A program made the translations under genes and the position numbers. The notes under the pieces are model-generated. The model saw nothing but the letters and a program-made list of their open reading frames with translations. It was not told the origin of the DNA and did not search any database. DNA of 64,000 bases. It comes from JAGVGT01 sp963807225 (GTDB lineage: Bacteria; Desulfobacterota; Desulfobulbia; Desulfobulbales; JAGXFP01). Location of the stretch: contig CAWEAD010000005.1 of the NCBI GenBank assembly GCA_963807225.1, forward strand, positions 62,001 through 126,000, given 5' to 3'. Shown piece by piece: positions 50,187-59,951 of the stretch (the stretch's first letter is position 1; every line of letters begins with the position of its first letter).

Positions 50187-52382
50187 TTATTTACGCCTCG
50201 CCTCAAGAACTCCTGAAATCTGTCGGAGTTGCAGCAGCAATTTTTCCAGATGTTCCAGGCTTTGCACACCCAGGACCAGGTTGACGATGGCCAGGTTCTC
50301 GGAAGAGGTCCTGGCCTCCATACTGACTATATCGGCATCGGCACCGCTGATCCGGCTCCCCAGTTCGGCGATCAACCCCTTATGGTCCATTGCCACCACC
50401 AAAACCTGCACCTGATGCCCCGCGGTAGTTTGAGCCGCCCAGTTCACCTCAATATGACGGGCTGGATCTGTGGCCAGAAAATTCTGGCAATCGCTCTTGT
50501 GTACGGAAATCCCCCTACCCGAAGTAATGAAACCGACGATCGGATCACCCGGCACCGGCATACAGCAACGGCTGAGCTTGACCAAAAGATCGTCTGCCCC
50601 ATCCACGATGATTGCACCGCCCTTTCCTCCTCCTTTTCGGGAGCGAGGCGGCCGGGTCGCTTTCTGCATGGCTTCGGCCGCCAGCTCCGTCGTCGTTGCC
50701 CCTTCCGGCACTACTTCGGCCGGCCGCATTTCCTCCGGCAACATGCGCTCGGCTATGGACTGGACCGTGACTTTACCGGAACCGACTTGGCGCAACAACT
50801 CGTCCAGTGAATTACAGGAAAAGGCCTTGAGTATTTCGCGCAGATGACCACCTCTGGTCAGCTTCTTCAGACTCAGATCCCTTTTCCGCAATTCCCGCTC
50901 GCAGATCTCCCGTCCCAGCTTGAGAGCCCGCTCCTGCTCCTCCCTCTTCAGCCAGTGGCGGATCCGACCGCGAGCCCGACTGGTCTTGACCAGGGCCAGC
51001 CAGCCCCGGTTCGGCTTCTGGGTTGCCGCGGTGATGATCTCCACCATGTCACCGTTTTTCAAAACTTGCTTGAGCGGCACAATCCGACCGTTGACCTTGG
51101 CCCCGGCGCAATGATCACCGACTTCGGTGTGAATGGCGTATGCGAAATCCAGCGGCGTGCTGCCGCTGGGCAGCTCCTTCACCTCACCGTTTGGAGTCAG
51201 GGCATAGACCTCCGCCTCCCGCAATTCGTCGACCACCGCCTCGAGGAACTCTCCCGGATCCTGAACCTGCTGGAGTTCCTGGATTGACTGGACCAGATGT
51301 TTCAAGCCCTGGAAGAGCTTGGCATCCTTGCTGGTGATGGATTTTCCTTCCTTGTAGGCCCAGTGGGCGGCGATACCATCATTGGCAATCCGGTCCATTT
51401 CCTCGGTCCGGATCTGGACCTCCATGAACTCACCGTAAGGCCCAACCACCGTGGTATGCAGAGACTGGTACATGTTGGACTTGGGAGTACTGATGAAGTC
51501 CTTGAAGCGGCCCGAGACCGGGCGCCAGAGATCGTGCAGCAGGCCGAGAACCTCGTAGCATTCCCGCACTGTCTTGAGGATGATCCGGAAAGCCACTTTG
51601 TCGTAAACCTTTTCAAGTGGTATGTCCTGAGCCAAGAGCTTTTTGTAGATGCTGTAGAGGTGCTTGGGGCGGCCCAGGATGCGGAATTCATTGATCTGCT
51701 GCTCACGCAATTTGGCGGAGAGTATTTCCTTAACTTCCTCAACATAATGCTCCCGGTCATGCAGGGAAGTGTTGATCCGACCGGCCAGATCCTGGTAATC
51801 CTCGGGATAAAGATATCGGAAAGAGAGATCTTCCAATTCACGCTTGACCCAGTCGATCCCCAACCGGCTGGCCAGGGGGGCATAAAGATCCATGGTCTCA
51901 CGGGCAAACTCCTGTTGTTTCCCGGGCGTGACATACTGCAGGGACTGCATGTCATGGAGACGATCTGCCAGCTTCAGGATCAGCACCCTGATGTCTTCGG
52001 ACATGGCCAGGAACATGCGCCGGATGTTTTCAGCCTGGAAGGCCAGCCGGCTGTTGAAATGGACACTGGTGATCTTGGTGGCACCCTTGACGATCGTGGT
52101 GATCTCATCCCCGAACTTCTGAACGAATTCCTTTTCCGGCACCGACACCGGTTCCTTGAGAGCGCCATGCAGCAACCCGGCCGCCACCGTGGGCGCATCG
52201 AGTTTCAGCTGGATCAGGATCTCCGCCACGGCCAAGGCATGGTTCATGTAAGGCAGACCGGAAAGCCGGTGCTTGCCGGTATAGATTCCCCCGGCAAATG
52301 CACAGGCCTGCTCCAGCACCACCAACTCTTCAGCAGGTAGGTACTCTCCGGCCTTCTTTATCAGCGCAGCACAGGCAGACAT
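50187..52382 (-). CDS. RelA/SpoT (p)ppGpp synthetase with altered hydrolase motif
   Basis: A 731-residue long RelA-SpoT homologue: an HD hydrolase-like domain (about 25-180), a synthetase domain (about 240-380; GRPKHLYSIYKKL, YDKVAFRIIL, KSNMYQSLHTTV), TGS (about 400-460; EVKELPSGSTPLDFAYAIHTEV) and an ACT domain at the end. The synthetase has RFKD, the motif of bifunctional enzymes. The hydrolase motif, normally H-D-x-x-E-D, reads LLHGALKEP (H72, G73), while a second LADRLHDM is intact. The hydrolase is therefore probably inactive and the protein may only make (p)ppGpp. Another gene should provide hydrolase activity. The ATG is at 52382. Confidence 0.9.
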   Translation of the reverse strand: MSACAALIKKAGEYLPAEELVVLEQACAFAGGIYTGKHRLSGLPYMNHALAVAEILIQLKLDAPTVAAGLLHGALKEPVSVPEKEFVQKFGDEITTIVKGATKITSVHFNSRLAFQAENIRRMFLAMSEDIRVLILKLADRLHDMQSLQYVTPGKQQEFARETMDLYAPLASRLGIDWVKRELEDLSFRYLYPEDYQDLAGRINTSLHDREHYVEEVKEILSAKLREQQINEFRILGRPKHLYSIYKKLLAQDIPLEKVYDKVAFRIILKTVRECYEVLGLLHDLWRPVSGRFKDFISTPKSNMYQSLHTTVVGPYGEFMEVQIRTEEMDRIANDGIAAHWAYKEGKSITSKDAKLFQGLKHLVQSIQELQQVQDPGEFLEAVVDELREAEVYALTPNGEVKELPSGSTPLDFAYAIHTEVGDHCAGAKVNGRIVPLKQVLKNGDMVEIITAATQKPNRGWLALVKTSRARGRIRHWLKREEQERALKLGREICERELRKRDLSLKKLTRGGHLREILKAFSCNSLDELLRQVGSGKVTVQSIAERMLPEEMRPAEVVPEGATTTELAAEAMQKATRPPRSRKGGGKGGAIIVDGADDLLVKLSRCCMPVPGDPIVGFITSGRGISVHKSDCQNFLATDPARHIEVNWAAQTTAGHQVQVLVVAMDHKGLIAELGSRISGADADIVSMEARTSSENLAIVNLVLGVQSLEHLEKLLLQLRQISGVLEARRK

Positions 52383-52397
52383 CGTAATTCTTCAGCG

Positions 52398-54134
52398 CTA
52401 TCGGGAAGTGGCAAGTTTTTCCAACTCGCCCCCGATCGTCAGAGTCAGCCTGGCAACTGCCTGGTCTTTGGCAACGGCCTCGGTAACACCTTCCCGGCGC
52501 GTTCTGATCTCCACCGTACCGTCTACCGCCAGCCCCTTGCCAACCGTGATCCGGTAAGGGATGCCCACCAGATCTGCATCCTTGAACTTGATGCCCGGCC
52601 GCTCGTCGCGATCATCAAGTAGCACTTCCAGGCCGGCCCGTTGCAGTCCTTGATAGATCTCCTCAGCCGCTCCGCTGATCTGCTCGTCTCCGGGCGAGAG
52701 GTTCAATACCACCACCTGAAATGGGGCCAGGGGTAGAGGGAAAACGATGCCGTCCCGGTCGTGGTTCTGTTCAATGGCGGCAGCAACGATGCGGCTGACC
52801 CCGATGCCGTAGCAGCCCATGACATGAAATTTCTCCTGTCCGTCCCGATCCAGGAAGGTGGCTTTAAGGGCCTGGCTGTAACTGGTTCCCAATTTGAAAA
52901 TATGGCCGACTTCGATACCTTTGGTAAACTCCAAGTCGCCGCCGCAATGGGGGCAGCGATCGGCAGAGGTCACCTCGCGCAGGTCACCGATTTTGGCCAC
53001 TTGGAAATCCCGGCCCAGATTGGCGTTTTTAAAGTGAAAGTTTTTTTCACCGCCGCCGATAACAAAGTTGCGCATCGTCTCGATCTCGCGATCGGCCACC
53101 ACCGGGATCGACAACCCGACCGGCCCCAGATAACCGCTTGGCACCCCGGTAGCCTCGAAGATCTGCTGATCATCGGCCAACTCCACGTCGACCGCCCCCA
53201 GCAGATTCTTGAGCTTGACTTCCTGAACCTCGTGATCCCCCCGGACCAGGACCGCCACCGGTTGGCCATCCGCCAGGTAGACCATGGTCTTGACCAATTC
53301 ACGCGGCGAGATGCCCAGGAATTCGGTAACCGCCGAGACCTTACGCTGGCCGGGAGTTTCGACCTTTTCCAACGCCAACAACCCACCGGCCTTCGGATCG
53401 GCTTCCGGGGCACGTCCCATAGCCTTCTCCAGGTTGGCGGCATATCCACAATCCGAAGTCCGGCAAATGACTATGGTATCCTCGCCGGTCTCGGCCAGGA
53501 CCATGAACTCGTGGGAGAAGCTGCCGCCGATACTGCCGGTATCTGCTTCCACCGCCCGGAAGGCCAGGCCGCAACGGGCAAAAATCCGATGATAGGCATC
53601 ATACATTTTCTGGTAAGTGAGGTTGGCGCCATCTTCGTCCTGATCAAAGCTGTAACCATCCTTCATGATGAACTCACGCCCCCGCATCAACCCGAAACGC
53701 GGCCGGATTTCGTCCCGGAATTTGGTCTGGATCTGGTAAAGATTCAGGGGCAGATTGCGGTAGGAATGGACATTCATCCGCACCAGATCGGTTATAACTT
53801 CCTCGTGGGTAGGCCCCAGGCAACTGTCCCGGTCGTGGCGATCCTTGAAACGTAGGAGTTCCGGGCCGTACTTGACCCAGCGACCCGATTCAATCCAGAG
53901 ATCGGCCGGTTGAACAATGGGTAGCAGAACCTCCTGGGCGCCGGCTCGGTTCATCTCCTCCCTGACGATCCGCTCGACCTTGCGGATAACGGCGAGCCCC
54001 AGAGGGAGATAGGTGTAAACCCCGGTAGTTAACTTGCGAATGAAACCGCCCCGCAACAACAGGCGATGACTGATCACCTCGGCTTCGGCCGGGTTCTCTT
54101 TCAAGGTCGGCAACAACATCTTTGAATAGCGCAT
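52398..54134 (-). CDS. proS: prolyl-tRNA synthetase (bacterial type)
   Basis: About 578 residues. Class II motifs are present: motif 1 around VRMNVHSYRNLPLNLYQIQT, motif 2 FRDEIRPRFGLMRGREF with MKDGYSF, and motif 3 CYGIGVSRIVAA. The INS editing domain is inserted between motifs 2 and 3, as in the long bacterial form (VSAVTEFLGISPRELVKTMV), and removes misacylated Ala-tRNA(Pro). The anticodon-binding domain completes the C-terminus. The start at 54134 has GGGGAATTTC before it. The relA gene begins 16 bases after its stop. Confidence 0.94.
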   Translation of the reverse strand: MRYSKMLLPTLKENPAEAEVISHRLLLRGGFIRKLTTGVYTYLPLGLAVIRKVERIVREEMNRAGAQEVLLPIVQPADLWIESGRWVKYGPELLRFKDRHDRDSCLGPTHEEVITDLVRMNVHSYRNLPLNLYQIQTKFRDEIRPRFGLMRGREFIMKDGYSFDQDEDGANLTYQKMYDAYHRIFARCGLAFRAVEADTGSIGGSFSHEFMVLAETGEDTIVICRTSDCGYAANLEKAMGRAPEADPKAGGLLALEKVETPGQRKVSAVTEFLGISPRELVKTMVYLADGQPVAVLVRGDHEVQEVKLKNLLGAVDVELADDQQIFEATGVPSGYLGPVGLSIPVVADREIETMRNFVIGGGEKNFHFKNANLGRDFQVAKIGDLREVTSADRCPHCGGDLEFTKGIEVGHIFKLGTSYSQALKATFLDRDGQEKFHVMGCYGIGVSRIVAAAIEQNHDRDGIVFPLPLAPFQVVVLNLSPGDEQISGAAEEIYQGLQRAGLEVLLDDRDERPGIKFKDADLVGIPYRITVGKGLAVDGTVEIRTRREGVTEAVAKDQAVARLTLTIGGELEKLATSR

Positions 54135-54371
54135 GAAATTCCCCAAGTAGTTATTGCTGATGAAGTCGGAAAAGATCGATTATTAACAAGTGAGGACACA
54201 GATAAAGATTTTATATTTTGGCGTTTAACCGGCACTCTCTTTGCCCACTGGGATGTATTTCATAGTCCCGACGTTCCGGAGATCAAAATAGTAACCGGTG
54301 TTTCTTTGATTTACGAGAGCTCCGCTGCCTTCTTATGCCGGGATGACCACTATTGGCAAGCTGATTGACTT

Positions 54372-55475
54372 TCAACCTCCAATTTGCGGAGTCGGACTCC
54401 CGTTCTGCCGGCGTTTTTCCTCGACCAGCAGATCCAACTCGGCCAGGAAAGCAGCTAACAACTCAGCCTCGGCCACTTTCTTGTATAGTTTGCCTTTTTT
54501 GAAGATTATCCCCACCCCGTGTCCACCGGCCACCCCAAGGTCGGCCTCCCTGGCCTCACCGGGGCCGTTAACAACGCAGCCCATCACCGCCACTTTCAGA
54601 GGGACATCGATATTCTGCACATACTGTTCGACCTTTTCGGCCAGGCTGAAAAGATCGACCTGACAACGGCCGCAGGTGGGACAGGAAATCAGTTCGGGCC
54701 CCCTCTCTCTGATGCGAAGAGATCGCAAAAGTTCGTAGGCCACCCGGATCTCTTCCACCGGATCTCGGGTCAAGGAGATGCGCAGGGTATCGCCGATCCC
54801 TTCGGAAAGGAGGATCCCCAGGGCCACGCTGGATTTGACCGTCCCGGCGATCAAGCCGCCCGCCTCGGTAACTCCGAGATGCAGGGGATACTCACATTGC
54901 TTCGCCAATAAACGGTATGCTTCCACCGTGGTCAAAACATCCGAGGATTTAAGGGAAACCTTGATCTCCCGAAAATCGAGTTCTTCCAAAAGACGAATGT
55001 TACGCAGAGCGCTCTCCACCAGTGCCTCCGGCACCGGATGGCCGTAACGGGCCAAAATCTCTTTTTCCACCGAGCCGGAATTAACCCCGACCCGAATCGG
55101 CACTCGGTGTGTTTTGGCTGCATCCACCACCCGTTTCAGCTTGTCAGCACCACCTAGATTGCCGGGGTTGATGCGAATACCTTGGGCTCCATGTTCCATG
55201 GCTGCCACGGCCAGGCGTGAATCAAAATGGATATCGGCAATCAAAGGAATACTTATCTGCTCCCGGATGGAGTCAATGGCGCGGGCCGCTTCCAAGTCCA
55301 GAACTGCCACCCGGATTATCTCGCAGCCCGCCGCTTCCAGTCGACCGATTTGCTCCACAGTAGCTTCGACATCGCGTGTGTCGGTGTTGGTCATCGATTG
55401 CACCACTACCGGGGCGCCACCACCGACCGGAATTTCACCGACCTTAATCTGCCTGGTTATCTTGCGCCTGATCAT
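54372..55475 (-). CDS. ispG: 4-hydroxy-3-methylbut-2-enyl diphosphate synthase (IspG)
   Basis: About 367 residues. IspG (GcpE) turns methylerythritol cyclodiphosphate into HMBPP in the non-mevalonate isoprenoid pathway. It has VQSMTNTDTRDVEATVEQI, IPLIADIHFD, the 4Fe-4S cysteines CPTCGRCQVDL and the distant VMGCVVNGPGEA. The N-terminal TIM barrel and C-terminal cluster domain are complete. ATG candidates lie at 55487, 55478 and 55475; the last is closest to the usual start at R-R-K-I-T-R. It precedes proS at about 240 bases. Confidence 0.93.
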   Translation of the reverse strand: MIRRKITRQIKVGEIPVGGGAPVVVQSMTNTDTRDVEATVEQIGRLEAAGCEIIRVAVLDLEAARAIDSIREQISIPLIADIHFDSRLAVAAMEHGAQGIRINPGNLGGADKLKRVVDAAKTHRVPIRVGVNSGSVEKEILARYGHPVPEALVESALRNIRLLEELDFREIKVSLKSSDVLTTVEAYRLLAKQCEYPLHLGVTEAGGLIAGTVKSSVALGILLSEGIGDTLRISLTRDPVEEIRVAYELLRSLRIRERGPELISCPTCGRCQVDLFSLAEKVEQYVQNIDVPLKVAVMGCVVNGPGEAREADLGVAGGHGVGIIFKKGKLYKKVAEAELLAAFLAELDLLVEEKRRQNGSPTPQIGG

Positions 55476-55487
55476 CATGGTCAGCAC

Positions 55488-56177
55488 CTTGCCTGGTCTG
55501 CGACCGTTAATGGTTCAGCCCGGCACTTAACTCGCCTTGGGAAAGGAATTAGTTACTATCAGGTAAAAATTTTTGCCAGCGGGCGATTATACCCGCTTGA
55601 CAACCTTCTTGCATCTCAAATCCGGCTCCAGACCGCTCGGTTTCGGCGTTCATCAGCTACCTTGTCACGAATTTGAGGGATCTAAATATGTTAAGACCAA
55701 CTCGGCCAGACATCTCCGGAAAATTAATTTCTGCTTACCTCAAAGATTCAACCAATTCTTTTGTTTCAATCACGCACGGGAATCAATGAATTGATAGCTT
55801 GAACCTGACGTTATTTAACGCCACCAGTTCAATTGGGTACCGCACCGACCTTGAATACTAGTTTAAATTAGATAATAATCAGAAATTAAATTGACTGTGA
55901 GATTATCCCTTCGGACTCAGCAACTCCATACCAGCGGTTGAATACCGAATGCCTGATCTATCCCCGTTTGGATGGCCTCGCCTCTCTGTGTTTCAATTTA
56001 TTGGTTCCCATAACCTGCCACGAATATCAAAGACTTGCCTGGGAATCATATTAAGATGCAATGATTCTGAACCTATGGTAAAAATTAGCAATTACCATGG
56101 CTTAGGAAGAATTCATTTTAATATTGGAATTTTCTCTTATTACATTTTTATTAGCTCAATTGACAACAGGGGGTAAG
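55488..56177. other. AT-rich intergenic region without a recognised gene
   Basis: About 690 bases between ispG (minus) and the Sel1-repeat gene (plus), clearly more AT-rich than the genes. No coding frame, RNA gene, repeat or strong hairpin was found. Promoters of both flanking genes must lie here. Confidence 0.4.
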
Positions 56178-56822
56178 ATGTTCGGAGACTATTCAAAAAC
56201 AAGGTTTTTGGCCAGATCAGTCTACCTGCAGATTATTATCCTTCTCGTCCTCTGTTTCACCTTGCCGGCCTTGGCGGCCGATTCTTTCCAAGCGCTCCTC
56301 AAGTCGGCCGAGGCAGGCGACGCCAACGCTCAGAATGAACTGGCTCAGCGTTATGAAAATGGCAACGGCGTCGAACAGAGCATGTCCCAAGCGCTCAAAT
56401 GGTATCAACTGGCGGCGCAACAGGGCCAGGTCGATGCCCAATATAAATTCGGCTCAGCCTTGACCAATGGTGACCCCAATGCTCTTTTCCTGATGGGAGA
56501 AGCTTACCGGACTGGCAAAGGAGTATCGAAAAACCAAGAAGAAGCGCGTAAATGGATTGGACAAGCCGCCGATAAAAATTTAGCCGTGGCTCAGTACACC
56601 TTGGGCCTCATGTATCTCTCTGGTGAAGGAGTACAAAAAGATAACGTTACCGCCGAAAAATGGTTGCGAATGGCCGCCACTCAGGGCAATGCTCCAGCAA
56701 GTGAAACACTTTTGCAGAAATTCAACGTTCGTGTCGAAGCCACCCGCAAGAACATTCCAGCTCCGGAAAAGTCGGCACAAAGCGGTCAATTCCACCAAAA
56801 CAACTGGTATCCCTGGAGTTAA
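56178..56822 (+). CDS. Sel1-repeat protein, 5' part of a frameshifted gene
   Basis: About 214 residues with a signal-anchor-like N-terminus (ARSVYLQIIILLVLCFTLPA, cleavage after A-L-A) and about four Sel1 repeats (FQALLKSAEAGDANAQNELA, ALKWYQLAAQQGQVDAQYKF, ARKWIGQAADKNLAVAQYTL and following). The ATG at 56178 has GGGGG before it. The frame stops at 56822 (NNWYPWS), but the neighbouring frame continues with I-P-G-V-K-E-I-K-D-L-L-K-S-A-E-S-G-D and many more repeats. The two parts are therefore most likely one exported protein split by a one-base change close to 56780-56820. Sel1 proteins scaffold complexes in the envelope. Confidence 0.72.
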   Translation: MFGDYSKTRFLARSVYLQIIILLVLCFTLPALAADSFQALLKSAEAGDANAQNELAQRYENGNGVEQSMSQALKWYQLAAQQGQVDAQYKFGSALTNGDPNALFLMGEAYRTGKGVSKNQEEARKWIGQAADKNLAVAQYTLGLMYLSGEGVQKDNVTAEKWLRMAATQGNAPASETLLQKFNVRVEATRKNIPAPEKSAQSGQFHQNNWYPWS

Positions 56823-58065
56823 GGAAATCAAGGACCTCTTGAAATCAGCCGAATCCGGCGACACTAAAGCTCAATTAGAACTAGCCAAACTCTATGCGAG
56901 TGGTCTTGGCCCTGATCAAGACCAGTCCAAAGCAATTTACTGGTATCACAAGGCTGCCCTGCAAGGTGACGTTGAAGCCCAGTATGAATTTGCCGCCGCC
57001 TTGAAGAATGATAACCCCGAAGCCAATTTTCTGATGGGTGAGATGTATCTAACCGGCAATGGGGTTGAAAAAAATCTGCCGGAGGCGTTTAAACTTCTCC
57101 GCCAGGCAGCAAGCAAAAACAATTCCGGAGCTCAGTACTTGCTGGGCATGATGTATGCCAACGGTGAAGGAGTTGAACGTAATCAGTCCGAGGCTCTGGC
57201 TTTATTGAAACAGGCTGCCATCCAGGGGTACCCAGAAGCCAAAGAAGCTCTGCTGGTTAGGACTGCTGAAGCGGGTGACGCAAAGGCGCAATTCGACTTG
57301 GCCCGTAACTATGAAGAAGGAAAAGAGGTAACTAAGGATAGCACGAAGGCTTTTGCCTGGTATGCAAAAGCAGCGGACCAGGGTTACGCCGAGGCCCAAT
57401 ACAGAATCGCCGATGCCCTGGCCCAGGGCCGCGGCACCGGGAAGTCCATGCCAGGGGCAATAAAATGGTATCAGCAAGCGGCAAAACAAGGACACACTGA
57501 AGCTCAATATAAATTAGCCACCGCACTTATGGCTGGCGATGGGATCAAAAAGGATTATGGCGAGGCCCTCAAGTGGTTGCTGCAGCTTGGCCAAAAAGGA
57601 GACCCACGGGTTTATTCGGATTTGGCGAAGATTTATGATCAAGGCATGGGAATCCGCAAGAATCCTGAAGAGGCTGCCAAATGGTACGCGAAAGCAGCCG
57701 AACAAGGCGATACCGAGGCCCAATATCAATTGGGTCTATTGTACGAGAACGGCGATGGTGTCAAAAAAGACTATGACCTAGCCCTCAAATGGTACGCTCG
57801 AGCCGCCAAGGATGGCCAGAACGAGGCCCAGTATCGGCTGGGATTACTGAAATTTCTGGGTTTGGGAACCAAACAAAATTTTTCCGACGCCAGGAAGCTT
57901 TGGGAAAACGCGGCCCACAACGGCCAAGCCATGTCGGCCTTTTTTCTTGGCTACATGTATGAAACCGGCTCCGGTGTAACTGCGGACCAGAGTAAAGCCA
58001 GGGAATTTTATCTTCTCTCAGGACGCAAGGGCAACAATTTCGCCCTGCAGGCAACAAAAAAATGA
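56823..58065 (+). CDS. Sel1-repeat protein, 3' part of the same gene
   Basis: About 413 residues and roughly ten Sel1 repeats, for example AIYWYHKAALQGDVEAQYEF, AFAWYAKAADQGYAEAQYRI, AAKWYAKAAEQGDTEAQYQL and ALKWYARAAKDGQNEAQYRL. There is no signal peptide and no start codon with a ribosome-binding site near the beginning, which supports that it is the continuation of the upstream frame rather than a separate gene. A TTG at 56838 is the only weak internal start. The repeats are alike and could have been expanded by duplication. Confidence 0.7.
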
Positions 58066-58356
58066 CCTATTGATATTGGTTGGCGACTACAGGGCCGCCA
58101 TCGTAATATACCGACAATACTTTTGGGGCTGCCCAAGATAACTAGCCCAAAATAGCCGTCATTCCCGCAAAAGCGGGATTCTATTGCCCATAGTCTCTGA
58201 AGCGCGGAATGGTATGGCAAGCTGAGTATTGTTTAATGGAGCTAACTTTTCCATCGCGATAAAATTCATCGCCCGGCAGAATGAACTTCTGCTCAGATAG
58301 GTATTTTCCAACTCCTAAACTTTATCTTGCTTACCACCTTTGATCCGCTAAATACA
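58066..58356. other. intergenic stretch without a gene
   Basis: About 290 bases between the convergent Sel1 and coiled-coil genes. It contains the dispersed palindromic repeat described at 58157. No gene is visible. Confidence 0.4.
58157..58185. repeat. REP-like dispersed palindromic repeat
   Basis: CGTCATTCCCGCAAAAGCGGGATTCTAT contains CCCGC/GCGGG arms and the well-known CGTCATTCCCGCGAAAGCGGGAAT type sequence that recurs in many proteobacterial genomes. Only one copy lies in the window, so the dispersed nature is known only by analogy. Confidence 0.5.
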
Positions 58357-58392
58357 AAGCCCGCCCGAATCTCAATGGACCGGGGCGGGCTA
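58357..58392 (-). terminator. terminator of the conduit operon
   Basis: On the minus strand GCCCGCCCC and CGGGCGGGC pair around a loop of about 17 bases and are followed by TTTGTATTT. It closes the four-gene minus-strand unit. Confidence 0.75.
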
Positions 58393-58433
58393 TAGACAAG
58401 CCGTTTCAGGGTAAAGACTACGCCGGGAAACTT

Positions 58434-58997
58434 TTAAAACTTGAAATTGTGGAAGGTTCTGGCATGCCTGGCCGTGGCGTAATACTGGCGGGCCGTGCTC
58501 TTGTCGCCCACTATCGCAGCGGTTACGCCTCCTTCCTTTAAGATTTTGACCTTTTGTTGCAACTGGCTGTTTTCATCTTCCACCTTGGCCAGGCGGGCTT
58601 CGACAGCACTGTCGGCCCCGGCCATTTGCTCTTGGCCCTGTTTCTCAGCCAATTGTGTCTGTAACTGGCTGTTCTCCTGTTCAAGAGTGGCTATCCTGGA
58701 AGCCAGCTCATCGCTGGACTGGCCTTGTTGAGACTGCAGTTGTTGTCTTAAACTGTTATTTTCCTGCTCCAGACTGGTGAGGCGAGACTGCAGCGCCGTG
58801 GTTTCCTGATCGCTGCCGCCAGCCACAGCACTCGAATTGACCGCCTGTTTCAACTGGTTGTTTTCCTGCTCCAGCGCCGCTAACTTGGCTTGCATCTGCT
58901 TGTAATCATTTACCGGCACCATGACTTTCAGTTCGCCTGCCCTGGCTGTTCCGAAACAGACCAGCAATGCTACCATTATCAAAGATATTCGTTTCAC
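58434..58997 (-). CDS. exported coiled-coil protein
   Basis: A 187-residue protein: signal peptide 1-20 (cleaved after A-R-A), then a long coiled coil (about 35-160) built from repeats of L-E-Q-E-N-x-x-L-x-Q and similar. The C-terminus (about 162-187) holds V-G-D-K-S-T-A-R-Q-Y-Y-A-T-A-R-H-A. The heptads should give a rod-like multimer in the periplasm. No family is recognised. It is the last of four minus-strand genes, 29 bases after the binding protein; a structural role around the electron conduit is inference. Confidence 0.72.
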   Translation of the reverse strand: MKRISLIMVALLVCFGTARAGELKVMVPVNDYKQMQAKLAALEQENNQLKQAVNSSAVAGGSDQETTALQSRLTSLEQENNSLRQQLQSQQGQSSDELASRIATLEQENSQLQTQLAEKQGQEQMAGADSAVEARLAKVEDENSQLQQKVKILKEGGVTAAIVGDKSTARQYYATARHARTFHNFKF

Positions 58998-59026
58998 GCT
59001 AATACCTCCCGATTTCTTACTGAATC

Positions 59027-59931
59027 TTATTTTACGACCTTGGCGGTACCCAGCAACTCAAAGGGGATACTGAAGCCAAGATCTTTTGCTTCCTTGAGGT
59101 TTACAGTCGTTTCCACCTGCGGATTTTTGTTTGGCGGAATGGCATTAGGGCTCTTTCCTTTTAATATTTCCGCCACCATCTGCGCCGCCCCCTTACCTTG
59201 TTGCTCGGGATTGGCCGATAAGGAGATCAATACACCGTTCTCACAAGTGGCGCACAACACGGAAGCCGTAGCGATTTTCTTAGCCCTGGTATTTTCCAGG
59301 AGGCCCTGGAGGCTGGTTTTGTCATTAACCGAAGCTGCCGAAGTAAAGAGCACGGCATCGGCTCCAGACAACTTGGCCCCGCCTGGATCCCTGGTATCGA
59401 TCTTGATCACATCTGAACCCATCTTCAATGCCAGGGCTGCGGCCGCTTCCATCTGTTTGACCGAACCTATCTCGTCACTGGAATACATGATCCCCAGCTT
59501 GGAAAAATTTGAGATCTTTTTCAGGTTGTCAATCAACCCCTCCATGGGGATGGTGGCCTCCATACCGGTAACCTTGCCGGTAACCCCGCACTCGGTGGGG
59601 TCATATGCGGCAGTATAGACCACTGGAATAGTGGCATTTTCGGTGACGATTGCCAGAGCGGTCTCTGAGCCATAGGCCACAATGACCTTGGCACCGAGCA
59701 TCACCAGTTTTCGGGTGGAGTTCTTCCAGGCAATCGGGGAGGGCGCCGGTTTCTGCAGAACCACCTCAGCCCCGGTGCCCAAGGCTTCCAACTCTTTAAC
59801 CAACGCCTCATGCACGGCCATGAAGTAGGGAACGTTCTTGGCCGGCATCAGAGCCCCAACCATCTCGGCACTGACCCACGGCGGGCCAAAAGCGAGAAAA
59901 TAGCGGTTGCTATCAGGATAATTTTCTTCAT
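59027..59931 (-). CDS. ABC_sub_bind solute-binding protein, frameshift in signal peptide
   Basis: About 300 residues. The main frame (from 59863, MVGALMPAKNVPYFMAVHEA) is a Pfam ABC_sub_bind protein: VIVAYGSETALAIVTEN, PVVYTAAYDPTECG, GIMYSSDEIGS and VLFTSAAS strands in two lobes. The signal peptide (ATG 59931, M-K-K-I-I-L-I-A-T-A-I-F-S-L) is in a different frame: a T run near 59893-59896 seems one base short, after which FGPPWVSAE leads into the mature protein. If real, export would fail. These proteins bind aromatic or aliphatic acids, but no ABC transporter genes are here. It lies 20 bases after the barrel gene in the conduit operon. Confidence 0.8.
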
Positions 59932-59951
59932 GGCCTCACCAGAGTTCTAGC

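Noticed and set aside
52761..53855. 364-codon plus-strand frame opposite proS
   Set aside because: Antisense shadow of a conserved synthetase gene.
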